Made by a program: the position numbers and the translations under genes
Source of the DNA: Apus apus
Taxonomy: Eukaryota; Chordata; Aves; Apodiformes; Apodidae
NCBI RefSeq assembly: GCF_020740795.1
Contig: NC_067285.1
Coordinates: 40,956,511-41,020,510 of the forward strand
Length of the DNA stretch: 64,000 bases
Reading direction: 5' to 3'
Shown: piece after piece, positions 57,401-64,000 of the stretch
Layout of the letters: each line of letters begins with the position of its first letter
How positions within the stretch are numbered: position 1 is the first letter of the stretch
The notes under the pieces: generated by a model
Seen by the model: the letters and a program-made list of their open reading frames with translations, nothing else
Told to the model about the DNA's origin: nothing
Databases searched by the model: none

Positions 57401-58737
57401 CTCCACAACCTCTCTGGGCAGCCTGTTCCAGGGCTCTGTCACCCTCACAACAAATAAGTTCTTCCTGATATTCACATGGAACCTCCTCTGCTCCAGTTTG
57501 CACCCATTGCCCCTTGTCCTATCACTGGACACCACTGAGGAGAGCCTGGCTTTTAATGTCATGGCTTGGGCTGTGCCTTCTCTTTTTCAGCCTGGGGTGA
57601 GACCCGTGGGAAAGCAGGGAACTCGGAGCTGTGCCCAAATGCCATGTGGGGATGCTCCTGGCTCCTGGCTGTGCCCCACCCCTGCTGCTGACCACCTGCC
57701 CTTGTCCTCTCTCTGTCCCTGCAGAAGCCATTCCACCCTGGCACCAAGGCAGATGGCCATCCCACTGGAGCAGCCCCTGGAGACAGCCAGGTCTCAATCC
57801 TCCAGCAGGTGTGGGTTTGTTGTGGGTTTTTTTTGGGGGGGTGCTGAAGGGGAGCACCCATGGGAAGGGGGTATGTTCACTGCAAGCTCACCTGCACCCA
57901 TGGGGTGCTCCACACCTCGTTTCTGCTTGGGGGGGTGGGGTGGTGGGGGGTCTGCTGCACAAGGTGCCCGTGGCTGGGCCAAGGTCTGGGTGCTGAGCTG
58001 GCTGGAGGGTCAGAAGGGGCCCTGCTAAGGGGCAGGCTGGGCACTCAAGGCATGGGGGGTGCTCAGCTGTGCCCGTGGCACTGGGAAGCTGCACCCTCCT
58101 GAGAGCCAGCTGATGCTGTGGTATTGTGTGTCCCCCCAAGCAGGGCAAGGGCTGCCAAGAGCCCCTGAAGGGGGCCAGGCACAGCTTTGCTGGCAAGGGG
58201 GATGACTCCGAGAATGAAGACAGTGACGAGAACGAGGAAGAGGAGGAGGAAGAGGAGGAGGAAGAAGAGGTAGCCGAGAACGAGAATGGCATCAACGGCA
58301 CGAGCACCAACAGCACTGAGGGAGCAGAAGGACCTCCTGGCAACGGCACTGCAGTGGCTGAGGAGGGCACTGGTGCAGCTGAGGAGGAGGAGGAGGAAGA
58401 GGAGGAGGAGGAGGAGGAGGAAGAAGAAGAGGAGGAAGAGGAGGAGGAAACCGAAGCCACCACCGTCGCCAGCACCACCGGTGAAGAGGGGCTGTCCCAG
58501 GCCACCACCATGGGAGACGGGGGACCAACAGAGGCCACCACAGCTGGGGAGCAGTGGGAGTATGAGGTGACAGCTGGAGGCCACGGCCGGGGGGACGAGG
58601 GCACCACGGAGGGCAGCTACGTGGAGCAGGACGAGTCCTCCCGTGGGGACACCTACCGAGCCTACGAGGATGAGTACGGCTACTACAAGGGGCACGGCTA
58701 CGACGTGTACGGCCAGGACTACTACTATAACCAGTGA
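54444..58737 (+). CDS. IBSP: Bone sialoprotein 2 (integrin-binding sialoprotein), complete coding region
   Basis: Secreted SIBLING glycoprotein of bone. It nucleates hydroxyapatite through poly-Glu tracts, binds collagen through its Tyr-rich N-terminal part and attaches cells through RGD-integrin contact. Six coding exons (54444-54497, 54589-54639, 54785-54856, 55061-55120, 57725-57808, 58144-58737), all phase 0, give 304 residues. Order: signal peptide [32 protein letters not shown]; Tyr-rich [17 protein letters not shown] (exon 4); acidic [13 protein letters not shown]; then in the last exon poly-Glu of 12, N-glycosylation sites N158, N163 and N174, poly-Glu of 23 (187-209), RGD at 256-258 and 274-276, and the Tyr-rich end ending DYYYNQ. 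I recall chicken BSP as about 276 residues, so this one looks somewhat long, mainly from Glu repeats. Polyadenylation signal at 58964. Confidence 0.96.
54589..54639 (+). CDS. IBSP: IBSP second coding exon
   Basis: [17 protein letters not shown], 17 codons, acceptor CTGCAG, donor GTAGGG. Matches the recalled KIEDSEENG-type exon of mammalian BSP. Confidence 0.92.
54785..54856 (+). CDS. IBSP: IBSP third coding exon, collagen-binding Tyr-rich
   Basis: 24 codons beginning [18 protein letters not shown]. Acceptor GGCAG, donor GTGGGT. Confidence 0.93.
55061..55120 (+). CDS. IBSP: IBSP fourth coding exon, acidic
   Basis: 20 codons, [20 protein letters not shown]. Phosphorylatable SSEE motif. The donor sits within a G run (GGGGGG|GTGAGT), the phase fixing the cut. 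Confidence 0.9.
55309..55370. repeat. Homopolymer block in IBSP intron
   Basis: 15 C (55309-55323), then 7 T, then an A-rich purine tract to about 55370. Strand-asymmetric simple sequence 190 bp after an exon. Confidence 0.9.
55371..56028. other. IBSP intron, no feature seen
   Basis: Single-copy-looking intron sequence. Open frames here do not match any BSP exon. Confidence 0.5.
56029..56712 (-). mobile_element. CR1 LINE 3' fragment interrupted by minisatellite
   Basis: Left part 56029-56404 is a normal tail (tip ATAGAATGGTTTGGGTTGGA). At CTAAACACCCCAACCC the CR1 is replaced by the minisatellite. It resumes at CTCCAGCCCTCTGATCATCT (56571) and runs to about 56712. About 30 bp of CR1 consensus (containing CCCAGCCTGTCTCCAGAGC) are missing at the junction. 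Confidence 0.9.
56405..56570 (-). repeat. Minisatellite inside a CR1, inverted copy of the 52.3-kb array
   Basis: About 165 bp of AGGAAAGGGCTAAAGACCCC and the longer GGGCTAAAAGCAGCAGTCAG units. These are the exact reverse complement of the unit types at 52339-52872. Confidence 0.95.
57258..57550 (-). mobile_element. CR1 LINE 3' tip in IBSP intron
   Basis: About 290 bp: ATAGAATCAATCACAGCATC at left to TGGACACCACTGAGGAGAGC. Same subfamily as 47229-47677 and 60131-60310. It ends about 175 bp before an IBSP exon. Confidence 0.9.
57725..57808 (+). CDS. IBSP: IBSP fifth coding exon
   Basis: 28 codons, [20 protein letters not shown] then SQVSILQQ. Acceptor CCCTGCAG, donor GTGTGG. Confidence 0.88.
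58144..58737 (+). CDS. IBSP: IBSP last exon: poly-Glu, glycosylation, RGD and Tyr-rich end
   Basis: 198 codons including stop. The acceptor is AAGCAG, so use of the first AG would add one Gln. It carries [12 protein letters not shown] and a 23-Glu tract, [11 protein letters not shown] and GNGT, RGD at 58588-58596 and 58642-58650, then [20 protein letters not shown]. Confidence 0.96.
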   Translation, partial: GKGCQEPLKGARHSFAGKGDDSENEDSDENEEEEEEEEEEEEVAENENGINGTSTNSTEGAEGPPGNGTAVAEEGTGAAEEEEEEEEEEEEEEEEEEEEEEETEATTVASTTGEEGLSQATTMGDGGPTEATTAGEQWEYEVTAGGHGRGDEGTTEGSYVEQDESSRGDTYRAYEDEYGYYKGHGYDVYGQDYYYNQ

Positions 58738-58985
58738 GGGGGTTGGTGGGGGTGGCCCTGGTGCTGCCCCCCACCTGCCCCTGCCCCATCCCACTCAGGA
58801 ACCTGCCTCCTAGGGGCTCCCTGCAGCCCCACGCCTCGTGCCACCTGGGGGGGGGGAGAGCAGGTGGTTTGTGCCCAGGCTTGTGGTGGGTTCGTTTGTG
58901 TTTTGGGTTTTTGGTGGTTTGTTTTGTTGGGTTTTTGTTTTTGTAGCTCGCAAAGCGAAATGAAATAAAGCAAGAGAAGTGAGCT
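58738..58985 (+). other. IBSP: IBSP 3' untranslated region
   Basis: Short G/T-rich UTR ending soon after AATAAA. End estimated. Confidence 0.7.
58964..58969 (+). terminator. IBSP: IBSP polyadenylation signal
   Basis: AATAAA 227 bp after the stop, followed by GT-rich sequence about 25 bp downstream. Confidence 0.8.
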
Positions 58986-60130
58986 TATTGGTGAGAAAGG
59001 GTTTTGTGCTGGGGTCAGCTGGGTGTTGAGGTGCTTGGTGGGCTGAGAGGTGGCAGGTGCTGAGGCTGCTCAGGGTTGAGTGTCTTTACTCCAGCTCAGC
59101 TGCACAGAAAAAGAGGGAGGAACAGCAAGGCTTAGGAAAAAGCCTCTGTTGAGTCCCCTCTGAGAAACAGAAGGACATCTGTAGGGTCACTGCTGTGGGA
59201 TCACAGCCATCTCTTGTGTAGGGTGGAGATGAATTTCCCACATGTGGGCCATGACAACTTTGCTGTGTCTTCCACTCCTCAGCAGGATGGCCTGACCACA
59301 CACCAAGCAATATTAATTAAAGGTAAAGATATTAATGTCTCTTTTCGTGCATCACTGTAGATGCACCTCCCCGTGATGAGTGCTTTGCTTCTGCTTTCAG
59401 TCCCCAGGTCACTGCCTGGAGTCAGCTCCCCATGGGAGTGAGGCCTGGCCAGCTGGGGATCAGCACCAGGGATGGGGAACGACCACATCCCTCTGGATTC
59501 TGGGGCAGGTTGCCCCCACTTAAGGAAAGCAATGTTCCTCACACACGGGTTACAGCAGGTGCCTGTCCTGGTGCTCCTGGAGAGGAAACCTGTGTTCAGC
59601 TCCTGATACAGCTCCAACTGCAAAATGAGTTGCTGGCCGCTGTACAAACCCCCCCTCCCTGTGCCAAAGCCAGGCTGCAGCTCAGCAGGGTGGCAGGGGG
59701 TGCTGCCTGCAGGGTGGGCACCCCCAGAGCCAAATCCCCACGGCAGCACTGGGGAGCCCTGCAGGCAGCCCTGGCTGGGGAGAACACGAGAGCCCCGTCA
59801 TCCACATCCCCGGGGGGTACCCAAAAGACGTCAAAGAACCAGCATGGACAAAAGGCCCTGGCACTTCTGGGGGCTGGGCCCAGCTCCCACGGGGCACCCT
59901 GCCAGGCCCCGTGGACGTCAGCCTCCCTGGGCACCCAGCCAGAGCTGCTCTGTGGGCCAGGGCCCAGGAGATGGTCCAGGCTGGCTGGTGGCTCCAGCAC
60001 CTGCTGGGCAGCATCCCACTGCAGCTCCCAGCTCTCGGGGGGGAGGAAAGGACAGCTTTCCTCCTGGATCTGACCTTTCTTCCCACCTGAGGCCAGATGC
60101 TGATGGCTTTTCTGGCATTAATGTGGTGGT
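58986..60130. other. IBSP-MEPE intergenic, no gene seen
   Basis: 1.1 kb. A GC-rich segment at 59500-60070 yields long frames on both strands without recognised motifs. Confidence 0.5.
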
Positions 60131-60310
60131 CGTGCTGGGACAGGCTGCCCAGAGAGGCTGTGGAGTCTCCTTCTCTGGAGACATTCCAAACCCACCTGGA
60201 CACGTTCCTGTGTGATGTGCTCTGGGTGATCGTGCTCTGGCAGAGGGGTTGGACTAGATGATCTTTCCAGGTCCCTTCCAACCCCTAAGATGCTGTGATT
60301 CTGTGTGATT
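60131..60310 (+). mobile_element. CR1 LINE 3' tip
   Basis: About 180 bp from GTGCTGGGACAGGCTGCCCA to CTAAGATGCTGTGATTCTGT. Confidence 0.9.
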
Positions 60311-60982
60311 CCAGGTTTTGGCCAGGCCAGGGTGGTGGGTGGGATGGGAGCTGTGAGCCAGGCCTGCCACAGCAGGGGAACCCCCCTCAGCCACCAGCAG
60401 TGCCACCAAAACCAGAACGGGGCAGGAGGAGAGGACCTACACTGTGCACACCCTCCTAGCACCTTGCCACCCCAAAGCTGGGCATGAAGGCCTCCCTGCA
60501 AGCGCTGCATGGAAAAATATCCTTTTTTTAAAAATGATTATTTTACTGGGCTTTTTTTTTTTTACCAGTTTTCTGTTTTGCACCTGCAGCAGGTTTAGCT
60601 AAGGGGGCTTGAGGCTGAAACCCCAAAAGCTGTCAGCTTGGCCAGCACTGCCCCTCAGTGCTGGTATCACCCTTCCCTTCCAGCAGCCCTGCTGCCTTTC
60701 CCATGCCAGTCACAACCTGCTGCACCCCCTCTTATCAATAAACAGGCTGGCCCTGTGCCACGCTAAGATCTGCGCTAATCATCAAGCAATTTCGCCTTCA
60801 GAACAGATATTTATAAACTGTGCTTTCTGTTTATCCAGCCAGCTGGAACATTTGATAGCTGTCTTCCACCACAAACACATTTTTAGCTAGAAATTACTCC
60901 CCCTGGGTTATCTGTGGGTTCTGTCAGCCCTGACAAATGTCCCTGGGAAGGAGCTGATTGGCTCTGCACGCCCGGGGCCAAC

Positions 60983-60988
60983 TTTAAA
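60983..60988 (+). promoter_or_regulatory. MEPE: Probable TATA-like box of MEPE
   Basis: TTTAAA about 25-30 bp ahead of the leader exon that ends at 61050 with an excellent donor. The preceding about 200 bp (60770-60900) is AT-rich and repeat-free, with ACCACA at about 60868, a core matching RUNX sites. Regulatory role inferred. Confidence 0.5.
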
Positions 60989-61011
60989 TTTCAGCAAAGT
61001 GGGCACAGCTT

Positions 61012-61050
61012 CCAGGGTCTGCTGCTGGGACCTGCCTCCGGCTGCCAAAG
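61012..61050 (+). other. MEPE: Probable noncoding MEPE exon 1
   Basis: It ends CCTCCGGCTGCCAAAG before donor GTAAAC. Start estimated from the TATA-like box. No ATG inside. Confidence 0.5.
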
Positions 61051-61766
61051 GTAAACTTCTTACCTGGTTTTGCTTGCCTTGCTTCTCCCCAGCCCTTGGG
61101 CTCTGCCCTCCTTGAGCAGGCCATCTCCTGCTTTCACTCTGGGCAAGAATGGAAGGCGAGGAGATGGCCTGAGCCTCGGCTGCGCGCATCCCGGTGTCAC
61201 ACCTTCTGGAGCCTGCCTTGCTCCTGCCTCTATTTCCTTCTGATGTTTTTCTGTAGCCACTGAAAACAGCCTCCGAGCTGAATCTGTGAGTCCAAGCCAG
61301 GGTGGGTGGGTGAAATGCGAATTACGAGCAGGCAGAGTTAGTGTTTTTCTGCCACTTAGAAGTGCTGCTGAAAACGGCCCGCGAGTTCCTTCTGTCAGCC
61401 TTGAGGACTGGAGGGGCAAGCAGCCCCTGCAGCCTGGGCGTGTGTTGCAAACACCTGCCCCAGCTGCTTTGAAAGGGCGAGCTGAGAAGCTTTCATGCCT
61501 GGTGTCAGAGCAGGTGTCCTGGCCTGGCCACCCCCCGGGCAGGGGGTGGAAGCGTTGCCTCTGCTGGGAGGAGTGCAGGGAGGCCAAGCCGTGCCGAGGG
61601 GCACTGCAAAACCCGGGGAAAGCTGGAGAACCTCGCTGCCGTGGGGGGCTTTGGGATGGCAGGAGCTTTTTTGGCTTCTAGCTTACCAGGACTGTTGGGG
61701 ACTGCAAAGCTCCCGGAAGACAAACCCCAGTGATGCTTCTCTTTCTGCCCCCAGGAGCTGCCCAAG

Positions 61767-61820
61767 ATGCAAACAGCCCTTGTGTGCCTGTGCCTGCTCA
61801 GCACGGCCCTCTCGACACCC
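61767..61820 (+). CDS. MEPE: MEPE signal-peptide exon
   Basis: 18 codons ending in phase 0 at donor GTGAGT. The exon starts at 61755 after TGCCCCCAG. Hydrophobic core LVCLCLLSTAL. Confidence 0.88.
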
Positions 61821-63066
61821 GTGAGTACGGCTCTCCCCGCTGGGCTGCCCAAGGCCTGGGCTGCACCACCCAGTCTGCACTTTCAGCAGGAGGAAAACAT
61901 GGGTTGTACTTGCTCACAGCTCCTCTGGGGCTTGGGGGTGTTTTGAGGTGCTGGCACAGAGGTGAAGCCAGCAGGGAAAACAAAAAAAACCCAGGATGTA
62001 TCAGTGCTGAGGTGAATTCAGCAGTCAGTGCGTTGTGCAAGGACCTCTTGGGGTCACTGTAACTCTCCCCCTTGATTTCGGTGGATCTGGGATCTGCCCA
62101 GAGCTTTTGGCTTGGGAAGAGTCTGATCATGCTTGCTATGTGGGTAACAGGAGTCAGAGGGGTGCCTGCGTTCCAGCCTTCTGGGGGTATAACTGGGGCT
62201 ATATTCCAGCCTTTGACATTGTTCACAAACAATGGAATGACTTGGGAGAATTTCATACCCTGGGGTGTGTTCCTGCACCTTTCAGCTATATTTGGGGTGC
62301 TTCAGTGGCTGATTTTGCCAAGACTCGAGTGGGCTCCTCTCCACAGAGTCATCTCCCACTCTGGCACATAGGGAATGCCATGAAATGGCTTGGTGGGGCT
62401 CACAGGATGCCCTCACCTCTACGTCCCCCATCCCTGAAGAATGCACTAGCCAGTGCATCCCAGAAGACGCCAGGATATTCAGGGGAAGCCATAAGCTTGT
62501 AAGCACGCAGAGAAACCTGGCTGCGAGGGCAGAGAGGCACGGCTGCTCAGCTGCCCAGCCAACACTGGGCATCACCACCAGTTAACTCCCGGCTCCCACT
62601 GCAGGCAGAGCCCAGCCGTGACTCGGAGCACCAGCAGTGCTGCCTGTTAAAACTGCTCCCCCTGCAGCAGAATCCGGTAAAAAAAAAGGTATTTGCAGCC
62701 CAAACGGCGTCCTATGAGAAGCCAGGAGCAGCGCACGCACGGCTGTGGCAGAGCTCCCAAGCCTCTTCAGCCCCTGGGAAGCGCTTATCGCCCTTTCCTA
62801 CCATTGCTGACTCCAAGCTGGTCATGCCCAGGAGCTGGTTGGCTTGCCAGCACAGCTTTGCCCCCCAAGACAGCTTTGCTCCCCTTCTCTGGGGGTGATG
62901 GCACGTCCCTCAGCCCGGGCAGGGCGGGTGGGCAGCAAGCGGGCACCGGCAGCTCCTGGGATGCAGGGGCAGGGTTGGATGCTCTCGGTTCTCACCTGTG
63001 TTTTGTTGCCCGCAGGTGCCGCCGCTGCCCGGGAGAGCTGCCGGGAACTGTGCGGGACAACACCGG
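61767..63066 (+). CDS. MEPE: MEPE/ovocleidin-116, 5' part only
   Basis: Secreted acidic phosphoglycoprotein. In birds it is ovocleidin-116, a component of eggshell and bone matrix; in mammals it is MEPE, with a mineral-binding ASARM peptide. Two coding exons are visible (61767-61820 and 63016-63066), both phase 0, 35 residues: signal peptide MQTALVCLCLLSTALSTP and VPPLPGRAAGNCAGQHR. The GNCxGQH motif right after the signal exon agrees with the mature N-terminus I recall for chicken ovocleidin-116, and the gene is next after IBSP, its expected place. The next exon and the long Ser/Gly/Glu-rich final exon must lie beyond 64000. A CR1 (63430-63892) occupies the following intron. Identity rests on short sequence plus synteny. 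Confidence 0.82.
61821..63015. other. MEPE intron with an unexplained open frame
   Basis: 1.2 kb. A 155-codon open frame (62035-62502) has Trp/Tyr/Cys-rich, protein-like composition (SQRGACVPAFWGYNWGYIPA) and no CR1 similarity. Unidentified. An A tract lies at 62679-62687. Confidence 0.4.
63016..63066 (+). CDS. MEPE: MEPE second coding exon
   Basis: 17 codons, acceptor CCCGCAG, donor GTATGT, VPPLPGRAAGNCAGQHR. Phase 0 at both ends, like its counterpart in IBSP (also 51 nt). Confidence 0.82.
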
Positions 63067-63429
63067 GTATGTCCTGCTCCATCCAGGTCCCCCGAGGTGC
63101 CCGGGGCACGCTGCTTTCGGGAGGCAAGGAAAAGGAGGAGGGTGTTCCCCGGGCGGCGAGTAGCAGGGGAGGGGAAGGGTGCGATGTGCTCAGGGGAGGG
63201 AAGGGCTTCACCCCCCGCAGGCTGCTCCTCTGTCCCTGCCCGGCCCCACAGCACCACCTCTTGGTATCCCAACGGGTGAGGCTGTGACATCCCAGGCTCA
63301 GCTGCTGTGGGGTTTTCCCCCCAAGCAAAATTCAGATGGGTGATGTGGAAGAAAAGGCCTGGTTTTGCCTGCTGGAAGCCAGTTGCTGCCCTTCTCTGGC
63401 TTCAGTTGCTGTGGGCCACAGGGCTGCAG

Positions 63430-63892
63430 AACGTTTGGATTCGGAAGGGAGCTTAAAGATCATCTAGTCCCAACCCCCCTGCACGGGCAGGGACACCTCC
63501 CACCAGCCCAGGTTGCTCAGAGCCCCATCGAACCTGCCCTTCAACACCTCTAGGGATGGAGCCCTCACAACATCTCTGGGCAGCCTGTTCCAGTGTCTTA
63601 CCACCCTCACACTGAAGAATTTATGCCTGATCTCTAACCTAAATCTCTCTTCTTTCATCTTAAAACCATTACCTCTCATCTTCTCACTCCAAGCCCTGTA
63701 AAAAACCCCTCCCCAGCTTTCCTGGAGCCCCTTCAAGCACTGGAAGGTGCTCTAAGGTCTCCCTGGAGCCTTCTCTTCTCCAGGCTGAACAGCCCCAACT
63801 CCCTCAGCCTGTCCTCATCACAGAGCTGCTCCAGCCCTTGGATCATCTTGGTGGCCCTTCTCTGGACACGTTCCAACAGGTCCACATCTTTC
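63430..63892 (-). mobile_element. CR1 LINE 3' fragment
   Basis: About 460 bp, tip at left (GTTTGGATTCGGAAGGGAGC), to GGACACGTTCCAACAGGTCC. Confidence 0.9.
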
Positions 63893-64000
63893 TAATCACA
63901 TCACTCATGTCTGATGGGACCATTCACCAGGTGGTTTTATCAAGCCATAAGCTACCTTTAAAAACAAAACCAAACCAAACCCCACAGCTTCTGAAAGCAA

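Noticed and set aside
57888-58794. Minus-strand frames of 239 and 243 codons with poly-Ser and poly-Leu
   Set aside because: Antisense of the IBSP poly-Glu tracts (GAG/GAA repeats). Not an independent gene.
63067-63290. Possible further MEPE exon after 63066
   Set aside because: CCCCGCAG at about 63220 looks like an acceptor, but the following frame does not resemble the expected ovocleidin-116 continuation and no paired donor fits.

Overview
The window is vertebrate nuclear DNA from a bird. Small exons carry GT-AG introns, the sequence is full of CR1 LINE fragments typical of birds and reptiles, and the gene content is the secretory calcium-binding phosphoprotein (SCPP) cluster. The last gene carries the Cys-Gly/Gln/His motif that I recall from the avian eggshell and bone protein ovocleidin-116. 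I cannot name the species.

Layout. Positions 600-12713 (minus strand) hold SPARCL1 (SC1/hevin, avian QR1): signal-peptide exon, a short exon, a 1152-nt acidic exon, the follistatin/Kazal exons and most of the EF-hand calcium-binding domain. The last few codons lie beyond the left edge. Positions 12.8-35.3 kb are a long intergenic stretch of at least a dozen CR1 copies and unremarkable DNA. I found no DSPP there. Positions 35.3-38.85 kb (plus) hold DMP1, complete in four coding exons (529 codons). Positions 38.9-52.9 kb hold more CR1 copies in both orientations, one CR1 ORF2 fragment with endonuclease and reverse-transcriptase remnants, a CpG-dense patch, and an LTR-like segment between inverted repeats. 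Positions 52.9-58.97 kb (plus) hold IBSP (bone sialoprotein), complete in six coding exons (304 codons). Positions 61.0 kb to the right edge hold the 5' part of MEPE/ovocleidin-116: a likely leader exon and two coding exons.

How the genes relate. All four encode secreted, acidic, calcium-binding matrix proteins. SPARCL1 is the ancestral-type anchor with a folded collagen- and calcium-binding module. DMP1, IBSP and MEPE are the disordered phosphoproteins of bone (and, for MEPE in birds, eggshell). In every gene the first coding exon is exactly 54 nt, ends in phase 0 and carries just the signal peptide, and the following exons are also phase 0. This is the exon signature of a family made by tandem duplication. 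SPARCL1 is transcribed away from the three SCPP genes.

Exon borders were read by eye from splice consensus, reading frame and recalled family sequences. No alignment was run. CR1 borders are approximate to about 10-20 bases.
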